From an uncultured Oscillospiraceae bacterium (GTDB lineage Bacteria > Bacillota > Clostridia > Oscillospirales > Acutalibacteraceae): a stretch of 20,340 bases of DNA. Shown one piece after another: positions 1 through 7,454 of this stretch. Location: assembly GCA_900539855.1 (NCBI GenBank), contig UQDO01000042.1, positions 1 to 20,340 on the forward strand. Direction: 5' to 3'. The position numbers and the translations under genes were made by a program. The notes under the pieces were generated by a model. It was given only the letters and a program-made list of their open reading frames with translations. It ran no database searches and had not been told where the DNA came from. The first letter of the stretch is position 1. Each line of letters opens with the position of its first letter.

Positions 1-2
1 TC

Positions 3-443
3 AAACAGGTTGAAAAGGAACTATCTTTACCACGCAAAATGAAAAAAGAGGTTGTACGTGACTTGAATGAAGTTTTTGCGTCTGCTATGGAGCATGGAGA
101 AACAGAGCAGCAGATTATCCAGCGTTTGGGGACGCCAAAAGAATTTGCAGACAGCACCGCAGAACAGTTTGGCATTGATAACACCAAATCGAAAAAAAGG
201 AACGGTATCATTTCTACTCTTGCTGCGCTTGTTATCGCGGCTGCTGCCTTTTCGGTATATGCTGTTACACAATCAGGAAAAGTACCAGAAGGAGCAATCG
301 GACAAGCCGACGCGACAACAAATATACAGATTGAGGGCGCGTTTGCCTTTGATATTTCGCAAATCCTTTTGGCTATTGGGTTTGCAGCAACAGCTATCGC
401 TGTTTTGTTAATGATCCGAACCATACACAAAAACAGGAGGTAA
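3..443 (+). CDS. HAAS-domain membrane protein (5' end outside window)
   Basis: The reading frame is open from the left edge, so the start lies upstream; the ATG at 39 is internal. The visible first part is rich in charged helices (KELSLPRK, then a segment ending in LGTPKEFADSTAEQFG), the pattern of the HAAS/DUF1700-type signalling domain often encoded beside PadR-family regulators. Two hydrophobic segments follow, about residues 53-75 and 105-126 counted from position 39, with a short basic tail (HKNRR). It is therefore probably a two-pass membrane protein with a cytoplasmic N-terminal helical domain. The stop codon is three bases before the next start, so it is cotranscribed with the lipoprotein gene. 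A PadR-like partner upstream is expected from the family but is outside the window. Confidence 0.65.
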   Translation, partial: KQVEKELSLPRKMKKEVVRDLNEVFASAMEHGETEQQIIQRLGTPKEFADSTAEQFGIDNTKSKKRNGIISTLAALVIAAAAFSVYAVTQSGKVPEGAIGQADATTNIQIEGAFAFDISQILLAIGFAATAIAVLLMIRTIHKNRR

Positions 444-446
444 CCA

Positions 447-890
447 ATGAAGAAATATATTTCTGTATTCACAATCATGATTATGATTTTTTTGGCTGCG
501 TGTTCTAATCAAAATACCTCATCTACACCGACAAGCAATGAGAACAATACGCAATCTAATAGTGTTACAAAATTGGACGAGGGTGTTTGGCCTGAGAATG
601 AGTACACAGAGGGGCTTCCTGTTGCGCCTGGTACGGTTGCATGGGCTACACTTGATACAGAACATGAGAATTGTAATATCAACCTTACCGGTATTAGCGA
701 AAACGACTATAACGAGTATATGGAGCTTTTGAACCAAGAAGGCTTTTCCGTAATTGAAAATGTGTCAGAGGAAATCGAGGGAGAAAACTATGTTTCTATC
801 GGGACACTTTTATCAAACGACGAAAAGTGGTTAAGTATCAGCTACATACCCAATAGTCTAACTATCTACATTTCCTTTGACAATAACTGA
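447..890 (+). CDS. small secreted lipoprotein of unknown function
   Basis: This 147-residue protein starts with a lipoprotein signal peptide: MKKY, a hydrophobic run, and the lipobox LAAC with the lipidated cysteine at residue 19. A Ser/Thr/Asn-rich linker of about 25 residues follows, then a compact domain of about 100 residues starting near WPENEY. The start is supported by a perfect AGGAGG at 435-440, six bases before the ATG. The protein is expected to be anchored on the outer face of the cytoplasmic membrane. It follows the HAAS-domain gene with a 3-base gap and is probably translated from the same mRNA. I do not recognise the globular domain well enough to name it. Codon use is AT-rich compared with the housekeeping genes to the right. 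Confidence 0.75.
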   Translation: MKKYISVFTIMIMIFLAACSNQNTSSTPTSNENNTQSNSVTKLDEGVWPENEYTEGLPVAPGTVAWATLDTEHENCNINLTGISENDYNEYMELLNQEGFSVIENVSEEIEGENYVSIGTLLSNDEKWLSISYIPNSLTIYISFDNN

Positions 891-1051
891 AAGAGATCAC
901 GGAATAGCAAAGCCAGCCGAGCCAGTCAACGGTCAAGATGAACGGCGCAAGCGCCGCCGTTGACAGCCCCGCCCGCCTTTGCAGATAGGCAATCAAGGGG
1001 CGACAGCAAGGAGTGCTGCCGCCCACAGTATTATCAGAGAGGGAGAATTCT
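891..1051. other. GC-rich non-coding stretch with two hairpins
   Basis: No convincing gene is present. The GC-rich segment 920-1025 holds a nested inverted repeat: outer arms GTCAACGG (925-932) and CCGTTGAC (957-964), inner arms CGGCGC (943-948) and GCGCCG (951-956), with a 10-base one-sided bulge at 933-942. A second imperfect stem follows (998-1008 with 1014-1024, one mismatch). Neither is followed by a T-run, so they do not look like terminators. From memory, stretches of this kind occur in conjugative elements of gut Firmicutes; this is recollection, not a search result. Confidence 0.5.
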
Positions 1052-1336
1052 ATGAGAAATCGGATTGTAAAAGTGACAGAAGTTGTAGTCAGAAGCGCTT
1101 TTTACATCATCTCAAACTATGTATTTGTTAGCATGGGACTATCATTTCATACTCAATGGATTTCAATTCTATTTTTGCTTTCAATGGTATGGTCTACTAT
1201 TGATTACGGAAAGTCCATAAATGAAATAATCGAAAAAAAGGTAATTGCTGAAATACTATGTATATGTTGCATTGCACTGAGTATAGCGATGGCATATTTT
1301 GTGGGATATATTCAAGGAGCATTCGTTTCCCTCTGA
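1052..1336 (+). CDS. small integral membrane protein, unknown function
   Basis: This 94-residue protein is strongly hydrophobic, with about three membrane segments: near residues 13-33 (AFYIISNYVFVSMG), 35-48 (WISILFLLSMVWS) and 65-92 (ILCICCIALSIAMAYFVGYIQGAF). A short polar loop KSINEIIEKKV lies between the second and third. The ATG at 1052 is preferred because a purine-rich AGAGAGGGA lies about 8 bases upstream; a GTG at 1013 in the same frame would add 13 residues but falls inside the second hairpin. The gene is AT-rich and sits between the GC-rich hairpin block and a terminator. I do not recognise a family. It could be a small accessory protein of the adjoining region. Confidence 0.55.
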   Translation: MRNRIVKVTEVVVRSAFYIISNYVFVSMGLSFHTQWISILFLLSMVWSTIDYGKSINEIIEKKVIAEILCICCIALSIAMAYFVGYIQGAFVSL

Positions 1337-1426
1337 AAATACAGGGCCACAACTTTCCGCTTAATATATCAGTATGGAACAAGTTATCAAAAAGTCATGA
1401 ATGCTCGTAGCTCACCGGCCCGGCCA

Positions 1427-1467
1427 GCAAAAGCAGTAAATCTGAAATTGATTTACTGCTTTTTTGC
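1427..1467. terminator. bidirectional intrinsic terminator
   Basis: A perfect 14-bp stem, AAAAGCAGTAAATC (1429-1442) with GATTTACTGCTTTT (1450-1463), encloses a 7-base loop. A T-run lies at the 3' end on the + strand and an A-run at the 5' end, so it can end transcription both from the + strand membrane-protein gene and from rlmD arriving on the - strand. Confidence 0.85.
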
Positions 1468-1478
1468 TCAATAGACTC

Positions 1479-3107
1479 TTAAATCATCTGAAAATATTTC
1501 AACGCATCCCTGATCGCCGCTTCCTTCTCCGGCGGACATTTTGGCACTTTGGCATCTTCCTTCTTTGACAGGTTATAATTTTGCCCCACATCCAGCCCGC
1601 ACTTGCGCTTTATCTGTGAGATGTACAGGGAAGATACCTTCAAACCGGTATGCTCCAACACATACGCCTTGATCTGCTCATAAGTCGCGCCCTTCTGGAA
1701 GCCGGACATATCCATATCTTCCAGCGAGAACTCCACCCGCACCTTCTTTGAGTCGATTTCTCCCTTGGAAAGCAAAACAACCGTCTCGACGTGACCGGCA
1801 CGGGGAAAAAGATCGAAAGCGGCTGCCTTTACCGTGTCATATCCAAGCTCCGAAAAGCGGCGGCAGTCGCGTGCAAGGGTGGCTGGATCGCACGAAACAT
1901 AAACCACCCGTTCCGGTGAAAATTTCGCTGCGACAGTATCTATAAGCTCCGCATCGCACCCTTTGCGCGGCGGATCAAGTATCACGACGTCCGGTCTTGA
2001 TCCCTCTTTTTCAAGCTGCTTTGCGGCAGCCGCAGCGTCGCCGCAGATAAATCTGCAATTATCAAATCCGTTTGCCGCAGCGTTATGTTCTGCGTCGCGC
2101 ACGGCGCTATCTATGGTCTCGACGCCTGTTACGCTTTTTGCGCGGTCAGCCATTGAAAGCCCTATAGTACCGGCTCCGCAATAAAGATCGAGCACATTTT
2201 TGCCGTCAGGCTCGGCATATTCGGCTGCCTTTTCGTACAGCTTTTCAGCCATGTTGTGATTGACCTGATAAAATGACAGCGGCGATATTCTGACCTTCAC
2301 GCCGCAAAGGCGGTCGTTTAAATATCCGTCACCGTACAGCGGCACACATCTGTCTCCCAATATAACATTGGTATCTTTTTTGTTGATATTCAAAACAAAC
2401 GATCCGAGTTTTGACCCGAACAGCTCTTTATATGCCGACAAAAAGCGTTCTCCGCACGGAAAATCATCTGCATTTATGACCAGCGATATCATAATATCGC
2501 CGTTTTCGGCGCATCTTAAATACAGGTGGCGCACGGTACCTTTGCCGGTCGTTTCGTCATATGGTGCAACACTGTTTTCGCGCATCAGTTTTTTGAGAAG
2601 GCTTACTGCGTTTTTAAAATCAACTGGCTGTAAAAGGCAGTCCTCACACTCTGCCACCCTGTGGCTGCGCGGTGCGTAAAAGCCTACCGAAACGCCGTTT
2701 TCCCCTGCCGTTACCGGATACTGCGCCTTGTTCCTGTAGCGTTCATATCTGCCATAAAATATACCCTCAAACTCCGGCGTGATACCGGCAATTCTCGAGA
2801 AATTATTCAAAACGGTATTTTTTTTGATGTTCAGCTCCGCCTCATATGATATGTGTCTGAACACGCAGCCTCCGCATCTGCCAAACACCGGGCAGTCGTT
2901 ATCTATCCTGTCGGGCGACGGTTCCAAAATATTCACTACCTTTGCGAAGGCAAAATTCGGGCGGACCTTGAGGATTTTTACCTCCACGGTATCGCCTATC
3001 GCCGTCATGGGTACAAAAACAGCCAGACCGTCATAGCGGCCGACGCCGCTGCCGTCAAGCGTGACATCATTTATCTTCAAAACGATGACATCGTTTTTTT
3101 TAAGCAT
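1479..3107 (-). CDS. rlmD: 23S rRNA (uracil-C5)-methyltransferase, RlmD/TrmA family, with C-terminal extension
   Basis: This SAM-dependent enzyme makes 5-methyluridine in 23S rRNA; U1939 is the usual target, but RlmC- or RlmCD-type specificity cannot be excluded. The 542 residues show a TRAM domain (about 1-60) and a [4Fe-4S] cysteine set (C72, C78, C81, with C157 the likely fourth ligand). The Rossmann-fold methyltransferase domain has LDLYCGAGTIG near 306-316 for SAM binding, LDPPRKG at 377-383, the nucleophilic cysteine C406 in YVSCDPATLARDC, and the catalytic glutamate E441 in GHVETVVLLS. These canonical motifs end near residue 447. A further 90 residues (about 455-542) form an added helical module with KATYEQIK-like and PPEKEAAI motifs. 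The ATG at 3107 is preceded by AAGGAG. All catalytic residues are present, so the enzyme should be active. Confidence 0.93.
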   Translation of the reverse strand: MLKKNDVIVLKINDVTLDGSGVGRYDGLAVFVPMTAIGDTVEVKILKVRPNFAFAKVVNILEPSPDRIDNDCPVFGRCGGCVFRHISYEAELNIKKNTVLNNFSRIAGITPEFEGIFYGRYERYRNKAQYPVTAGENGVSVGFYAPRSHRVAECEDCLLQPVDFKNAVSLLKKLMRENSVAPYDETTGKGTVRHLYLRCAENGDIMISLVINADDFPCGERFLSAYKELFGSKLGSFVLNINKKDTNVILGDRCVPLYGDGYLNDRLCGVKVRISPLSFYQVNHNMAEKLYEKAAEYAEPDGKNVLDLYCGAGTIGLSMADRAKSVTGVETIDSAVRDAEHNAAANGFDNCRFICGDAAAAAKQLEKEGSRPDVVILDPPRKGCDAELIDTVAAKFSPERVVYVSCDPATLARDCRRFSELGYDTVKAAAFDLFPRAGHVETVVLLSKGEIDSKKVRVEFSLEDMDMSGFQKGATYEQIKAYVLEHTGLKVSSLYISQIKRKCGLDVGQNYNLSKKEDAKVPKCPPEKEAAIRDALKYFQMI

Positions 3108-3229
3108 CGTATCGCTCCTTAAACTGAATAATCAAAGGGTAAAGTGACAAAAATATAAGTACAAGCCGACATGCTGTGAGCCGCAAGGACATGTCGTGCA
3201 AAATAAATGCGGCAGAAAGGGTAAAAATT

Positions 3230-3463
3230 ATGTTTGATAAGATCTGTCTGATCCTCGTCATCATCGGCTCGATCAACTGGGGAAGCATCGGTCTGTTCCG
3301 CTTCGATATCGTAGCGTGGATATTCGGCGGACAGGGCGCAATACTCAGCCGTATAATCTACACCGTTGTGGCTTTGGCTGGTATATGGTGCATATCGCTT
3401 CTGTTCCGCGACACCGAAGCCGGAGACGACGGCAATATTCCGATGGCAAAAAGCGCACAGTAA
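3230..3463 (+). CDS. DUF378 family small membrane protein
   Basis: This 77-residue protein has two membrane helices and the DUF378 pattern: a short N-terminal DKICLILVIIGSINWG segment, then IGLFRFDIVAWIFG, and a second helix with SRIIYTVVALAGIWC. NWGxIGLF is the most recognisable part. The function of the family is unknown. The ATG at 3230 is chosen because GAAAGG lies about 9 bases upstream and because it gives the usual family N-terminus; an in-frame ATG at 3176 would add 18 charged residues atypical of the family. The C-terminal tail (TEAGDDGNIPMAKSAQ) is polar and probably cytoplasmic. The gene stands alone between rlmD (divergent) and ftsK (convergent). Confidence 0.85.
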   Translation: MFDKICLILVIIGSINWGSIGLFRFDIVAWIFGGQGAILSRIIYTVVALAGIWCISLLFRDTEAGDDGNIPMAKSAQ

Positions 3464-3468
3464 AAGCT

Positions 3469-3503
3469 GTCCTTCCGGACATAAATTCCGGAAGGACTGT
3501 TTT
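3469..3503. terminator. bidirectional terminator between DUF378 gene and ftsK
   Basis: A perfect 10-bp stem GTCCTTCCGG (3469-3478) with CCGGAAGGAC (3488-3497), a 9-base loop, and TGTTTTA following on the + strand. On the - strand the stem is followed by AGCTTTTA. It lies between two convergent genes and may serve both. Confidence 0.8.
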
Positions 3504-6000
3504 ATACTTTATCCTCGCCGCTTCCTGCTTTCATTTCCATAAGCTGATCCTTGGTCATCAGCACCTGACGCGGCTTTGCGCCCTCGGCAGGACCTATTAT
3601 GCCCCTGTCCTCCATCTGGTCGATGACCCTTGCGGCACGCGCGTAGCCGAGCCTCAGCTTGCGCTGTAAAAGTGAGGTCGATGCCTGTCCTATTTCAACG
3701 ACCAGTTCTATTGCTTCGTTCAGCATCGGGTCGCCGTCATTTTCAACGGCGTCCTCAGGCAGTCCGCTTTTGGCGGACTTTTCTTTTGCAGCCTGACGAT
3801 CTATCTCCTCAAGCACCTGCTCGTCGTAGTCCGATCTGTGATCGGATTTTAAGAACGACACTACCTTTTCGACCTCGTCGTCACTGACAAAGCAGCCCTG
3901 TATACGTTCCGGCTTTATGGCTCCGGTCGGGAAAAACAGCATATCTCCCCTGCCCATCAGCTTTTCGGCACCGCCTATGTCGATTATGGTGCGGCTGTCG
4001 ACCTGTGAGGACACCGCAAAAGCGATCCTCGTCGGGATATTTGCCTTAATAAGACCGGTAACGACATCGACCGACGGGCGCTGTGTTGCGACAATAAGGT
4101 GCATACCGGCGGCACGCGCCTTCTGCGCTATACGGCAGATAGAGTCCTCGACCTCGCCCGGTGATGTCATCATAAGATCGGCAAGCTCATCGATGATTAT
4201 TACTATCTGCGGCATTTTGACGAGCCCTTCGGTCCTTTCGGCAAGCTCGTTGTAGCCGTTTATATTTCTTACGTCATTTTCGGCGAACAGCTTATAGCGC
4301 TTTTCCATTTCGACGACCGCCCATCCGAGCGCGCCTGCCGCCTTTCTGGGGTCGGTCACGACCGGCACTATAAGGTGAGGTATGCCGTTATAAACACCGA
4401 GTTCTACCACCTTGGGGTCTATGAGCAGCAACTTTACCTCCTCGGGTGTAGCCTTGAAAAGTATACTCATTATGATAGAGTTTATACATACCGATTTACC
4501 GGAACCGGTGGCACCGGCTATAAGTCCGTGCGGCATTTTCGCAACATCCGTTACGCGCTGATCGCCCGAAATGTCTCTTCCAAGTGCTACGGTCAGCTTG
4601 CTTTTTGCGCCGGAGAATGCCTGAGAATCAATTATTTCACGTATCTTGACAATGCTTGTATTCTTATTCGGCACCTCTATACCGACAGCCGGCTTATTAG
4701 GTATAGGTGCCTCAATCCTGACGCCCGCGGTTGCAAGATTCAGTGCAATGTCGTCTGCAAGGTTGGTTATCTTGCTTATTTTGACGCCTGCCGCAGGCTG
4801 CAGCTCATACCGTGTGACCGATGGACCGCGGCTGATATTTATAATGCGTGATTCAACACCGAAGCTGCACAGCGTGTTTACAAGCAGCGTCGCGGTCGAT
4901 TCAAGCTCGCTCGTTATGCTCTTTGTGCTTTCGGGCAGAGGCTCTGACAGCAGCGACACCGGCGGATACTTGTATTCCGCCGCATCCGGCTCAACCTTTA
5001 TCGAGCTGCCCTCTTTAAGCTCAAAGTCGATCTTTTCCTTTTCGTTGCCGCCTTGTGTGCTGTTTTCATTTTCTTCCGCCGGTTCAGTATCTGACGGCTG
5101 CGTTTCCTCATCGGCACGTTTTGATATCGCCTCTGCGGTGCGCGCCACGACCGATTTTGTATCCTCCGAAGGCTCTGCCGACGCCTGTGCCTGCGCTGCC
5201 TGTGCCTTGCTTTTGGCTTTTTCGGAATTTGAGCTTATATTGGTAACCGTTTCCTCACTGTCAAGGTCACGGTATTTTGTAACCACCTTTTTCTGCTTTT
5301 CCTCTATCGTTTCGGTATCGGGTTCTTCCTCCGCAGGTTGATCACCGTCAAGCGGAATATCGACCTCGGCAGGCGGACGGCGGCGCTGTTCATATGCGCT
5401 TTCAGCTACCTTCTCAATATGCTTTACAGGCTTGCTCACAGCTTTGAACAGCGCTATGAGCGTTGTGCCGGTCATCAGCATTACCGTAAGGAAGATAAGC
5501 AGTCCGCATATTATCGCGGCACCGGGATTTTTGAATATGGAGTAGAGAGGGTATCCTATAAACGCCCCGAAAAAGCCGGTTGACGCATATTTTGCGTCCC
5601 ACGCGGTGCTGACAGATTTTGAAAAGCTGTCGCAGTCCGGTGCTATAGCTACTATATGTACAAATGCCGCGACAAGCAGCGTAAGCGCCGACAGTTCAAG
5701 CATCTTTGCAAGGGTCCTGCCGTGCAGCTTATCGAGTGCAAGAAAGACGGCGACGGCGCCGAGAAGAAACGGCACACCGTAGCCGAAGAATCCGAATATT
5801 CCGAGTATACAGTTATGTATGACGAGCCAGCCGCTCTCGCCCTTTATTATCGCGGCAAGGAACAGAAACGCCGAGAACGTGAAAAGCAGGACCGATATGA
5901 CCTGCCGTTTTGCGGCGGAGCTTTCCTCAATCATTTCAGCCCGTGATGCCGCTTTCGGCTTTGAGGAGCTTTTTTTCTTACCTTTACTTTTAGTCGCCAT
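3502..6000 (-). CDS. ftsK: FtsK/SpoIIIE DNA translocase
   Basis: This membrane-anchored ATP-driven motor pumps chromosomal DNA through the division or sporulation septum. From the ATG at 6000 it has 832 residues: a basic N-terminus, about four membrane helices (roughly 33-190), a low-complexity acidic/Ala linker (about 205-330), then the motor. Walker A is GATGSGKS at 496-503 and Walker B ends at D604 in VIIIDEL; LLLIDPKVVELGVY and the FtsK-type ATQRPSVDVVTG are also present. The C-terminal winged-helix gamma domain (about 758-818), which reads KOPS/SRS sites, is intact. The ATG at 6000 is preceded by GGGAG at 8 bases; an in-frame TTG at 6021 would add seven residues without a good ribosome site. 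It follows the tepA-like gene by 49 bases. Whether it acts in vegetative division (FtsK/SftA) or sporulation (SpoIIIE) cannot be decided from sequence. Confidence 0.95.
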   Translation of the reverse strand: MATKSKGKKKSSSKPKAASRAEMIEESSAAKRQVISVLLFTFSAFLFLAAIIKGESGWLVIHNCILGIFGFFGYGVPFLLGAVAVFLALDKLHGRTLAKMLELSALTLLVAAFVHIVAIAPDCDSFSKSVSTAWDAKYASTGFFGAFIGYPLYSIFKNPGAAIICGLLIFLTVMLMTGTTLIALFKAVSKPVKHIEKVAESAYEQRRRPPAEVDIPLDGDQPAEEEPDTETIEEKQKKVVTKYRDLDSEETVTNISSNSEKAKSKAQAAQAQASAEPSEDTKSVVARTAEAISKRADEETQPSDTEPAEENENSTQGGNEKEKIDFELKEGSSIKVEPDAAEYKYPPVSLLSEPLPESTKSITSELESTATLLVNTLCSFGVESRIINISRGPSVTRYELQPAAGVKISKITNLADDIALNLATAGVRIEAPIPNKPAVGIEVPNKNTSIVKIREIIDSQAFSGAKSKLTVALGRDISGDQRVTDVAKMPHGLIAGATGSGKSVCINSIIMSILFKATPEEVKLLLIDPKVVELGVYNGIPHLIVPVVTDPRKAAGALGWAVVEMEKRYKLFAENDVRNINGYNELAERTEGLVKMPQIVIIIDELADLMMTSPGEVEDSICRIAQKARAAGMHLIVATQRPSVDVVTGLIKANIPTRIAFAVSSQVDSRTIIDIGGAEKLMGRGDMLFFPTGAIKPERIQGCFVSDDEVEKVVSFLKSDHRSDYDEQVLEEIDRQAAKEKSAKSGLPEDAVENDGDPMLNEAIELVVEIGQASTSLLQRKLRLGYARAARVIDQMEDRGIIGPAEGAKPRQVLMTKDQLMEMKAGSGEDKV

Positions 6001-6049
6001 TTTACGTCTCCCAAAAATCAAAATTCAAATAATATGTACTTTGCGGACA

Positions 6050-6754
6050 TCACTGTCCGCCTTTTTCACTTTCTATCATGCTATACAGCCTGCTTATCAC
6101 ATCGGACAGGCTGCCTATGTGGTCGATCAGTCCGCATTCCACCGCCAGCTTGCCGTCAAGGACTGAGCCCATATCGGTCGCAAGCTCGTCGGTGTTCATC
6201 ATAAGCGACCTGAATTTCTCGGCGGTCACCTTTGAATTGCTGACTACAAAGTCGGTTATGCGTTTCTGCATCTTTTCAAAATAAGACAGCGTCTGCGGAA
6301 CGCCAAGGACCAGTCCGTTAGTCCGCACGGGATGTATCGTCATCGTGGCGGACGGCACTATAAAAGAGCATTTTGCCGACACCGCAAGCGGAACGCCTAT
6401 CGAATGTCCGCCTCCGAGCACCAATGACACAGTCGGTTTTTTCATGCCTGAAATAAGCTCCGCAAGGGCAAGTCCTGCCTCAACGTCACCTCCGACGGTA
6501 TTGAGCACTATCATCATACCCTCGATGCGCGGATCCTCCTCCACGGCGACGAGCTGCGGTATGACATGCTCGTACTTTGTGGTCTTGGTATCGGACGGCA
6601 GAACGCCGTGTCCCTCGATCTGACCTATTATTGTAAGGCAGTGTATGACATGCTTACCGTCCGACGGGGTGACGCTTCCCGTCTCCTTTATCTGCTGCCA
6701 GTCCTTATTATCGCAGACGTTTTCTTTTTCGTTATTTTCGTTTTGTGAGTTCAT
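6050..6754 (-). CDS. tepA: ClpP-fold serine protease homologue, TepA-like
   Basis: This 234-residue protein belongs to the ClpP/crotonase superfamily, in the TepA (translocation-enhancing protein) branch. The ClpP fold is seen in LNTVGGDVEAGLALAELI (84-101), the oxyanion/serine segment GGGHSIGVPLAVSA with the putative nucleophile S118, and TMTIHPVRTNG with the putative catalytic H141. ClpP itself has the serine in a GxASM context, so substrate and partner specificity probably differ. The N-terminal 30 residues are polar and variable. The ATG at 6754 gives the family-like start; an in-frame TTG at 6802 is unlikely. A GAAAGGAAA stretch lies about 13 bases upstream, rather far for a ribosome site, so the start is less certain than the gene. 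It is the first gene of a unit with ftsK, as in Bacillus where tepA lies close to spoIIIE. Confidence 0.85.
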   Translation of the reverse strand: MNSQNENNEKENVCDNKDWQQIKETGSVTPSDGKHVIHCLTIIGQIEGHGVLPSDTKTTKYEHVIPQLVAVEEDPRIEGMMIVLNTVGGDVEAGLALAELISGMKKPTVSLVLGGGHSIGVPLAVSAKCSFIVPSATMTIHPVRTNGLVLGVPQTLSYFEKMQKRITDFVVSNSKVTAEKFRSLMMNTDELATDMGSVLDGKLAVECGLIDHIGSLSDVISRLYSMIESEKGGQ

Positions 6755-6833
6755 TTTGATCAGCCGTTTCCTTTCAAGGTTACTGCTGATAGTTTGCCAC
6801 AAACATCCCCGATAATTCTATAGATACATACTT

Positions 6834-6862
6834 ATAATAACACCGTTTTTACATAAATTCAA
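6834..6862 (-). promoter_or_regulatory. sigma-A promoter of the tepA-ftsK unit
   Basis: Reading the - strand, TTGAAT (6857-6862) is followed after exactly 17 bases by TATTAT (6834-6839). This predicts a start near 6827 and a leader of about 70 bases before the tepA-like ATG. It lies just after the stop of the preceding orphan gene, so the two units appear separately driven. Confidence 0.65.
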
Positions 6863-6893
6863 GATAATTTATAACCTGCGATGTTTTAAATCA

Positions 6894-7364
6894 TCAGGCT
6901 TCTTTCACCGGGATCCCGTAATAAGAGCATATCGAGCAGGCGGCATCGAGCGCCAGCGAGTACAGTCCGGCGGCATCGGTCTTATCTACGCATATATCGT
7001 CGACTATCACGGGCGAATAGCTCGCAAGCGGATCGCCCTCGCAAAGCGGATTTACAAATACAACGCCGTTTTCGGAGCGGCGCTCCCTTAAGGCGGAGGC
7101 TATCCTGAATGAAGCGGACGAGCCGGAGGTCGAATCGGTATATATAAATGACAATCCCTGCTTTCCGATTTCGGAAAGCCTTGGGACATAAATAATATTA
7201 TCAGCCGTTTTGCCGAATACGGAATATATTCTTTCAAATCCGTCGGGCGTCACGGTACGGCATTTTACGCCGGAAAACCGCAGCAGTCCCTCAAAAAACG
7301 GTATATATGCACCGGAAGCATGCTTTGCGTCCGAAAAGCCGTCGAGTATCAGTACCGAAACCAT
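6894..7364 (-). CDS. hypothetical cytoplasmic protein
   Basis: I do not recognise this 156-residue protein. It lacks a signal peptide or membrane helix and reads as an alpha/beta domain: a first strand MVSVLILDGFSD, a strand NIIYVPRL, and near the C-terminus SPVIVDDICVDKTDAAGLY followed by a helix ending SYYGIPV. The last part vaguely recalls the C-terminal end of Amidase_3-type N-acetylmuramoyl-L-alanine amidases, but the zinc-binding histidine/glutamate set of that family is not visible, so I do not propose it. The ATG at 7364 is chosen because AGAGG lies 8 bases upstream; a GTG at 7373 overlaps that site. It is isolated: a terminator lies upstream and the tepA promoter lies just downstream. 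Normal codon composition and a good ribosome site support a real gene. Confidence 0.65.
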   Translation of the reverse strand: MVSVLILDGFSDAKHASGAYIPFFEGLLRFSGVKCRTVTPDGFERIYSVFGKTADNIIYVPRLSEIGKQGLSFIYTDSTSGSSASFRIASALRERRSENGVVFVNPLCEGDPLASYSPVIVDDICVDKTDAAGLYSLALDAACSICSYYGIPVKEA

Positions 7365-7414
7365 ACATATCACCTCTTAACATTTTATGAAGGTCCGGCT
7401 GTTTGCGCTATTAT

Positions 7415-7448
7415 AAAAAAAGGCTTTCTTTGCGCCGCAAAGAAAGCC
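7415..7448 (-). terminator. intrinsic terminator of the queA-ppa operon
   Basis: An 11-bp perfect stem GGCTTTCTTTG (7422-7432) with CAAAGAAAGCC (7438-7448) and a 5-base loop. On the - strand it is followed by a run of T (complement of A at 7415-7421). It lies seven bases past the pyrophosphatase stop. Confidence 0.88.
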
Positions 7449-7454
7449 ACCTGC

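Noticed and set aside
1..1480. Complete integrative element
   Set aside because: No integrase, relaxase, transfer gene or flanking direct repeat is visible in the window; only a remnant or an element edge can be suggested.
3167..3196. Inverted repeat CGACATG/CATGTCG before the DUF378 gene
   Set aside because: Only 7 bp with a 16-base loop; it may be an operator, but the match is too short to support a site.
4646..5341. Long + strand open frame (231 residues, Ser-rich) opposite ftsK
   Set aside because: It is the antisense shadow of the acidic/Ala-rich FtsK linker and neighbouring domain; the Ser bias comes from the complement of those codons, and it has no ribosome site or family likeness.
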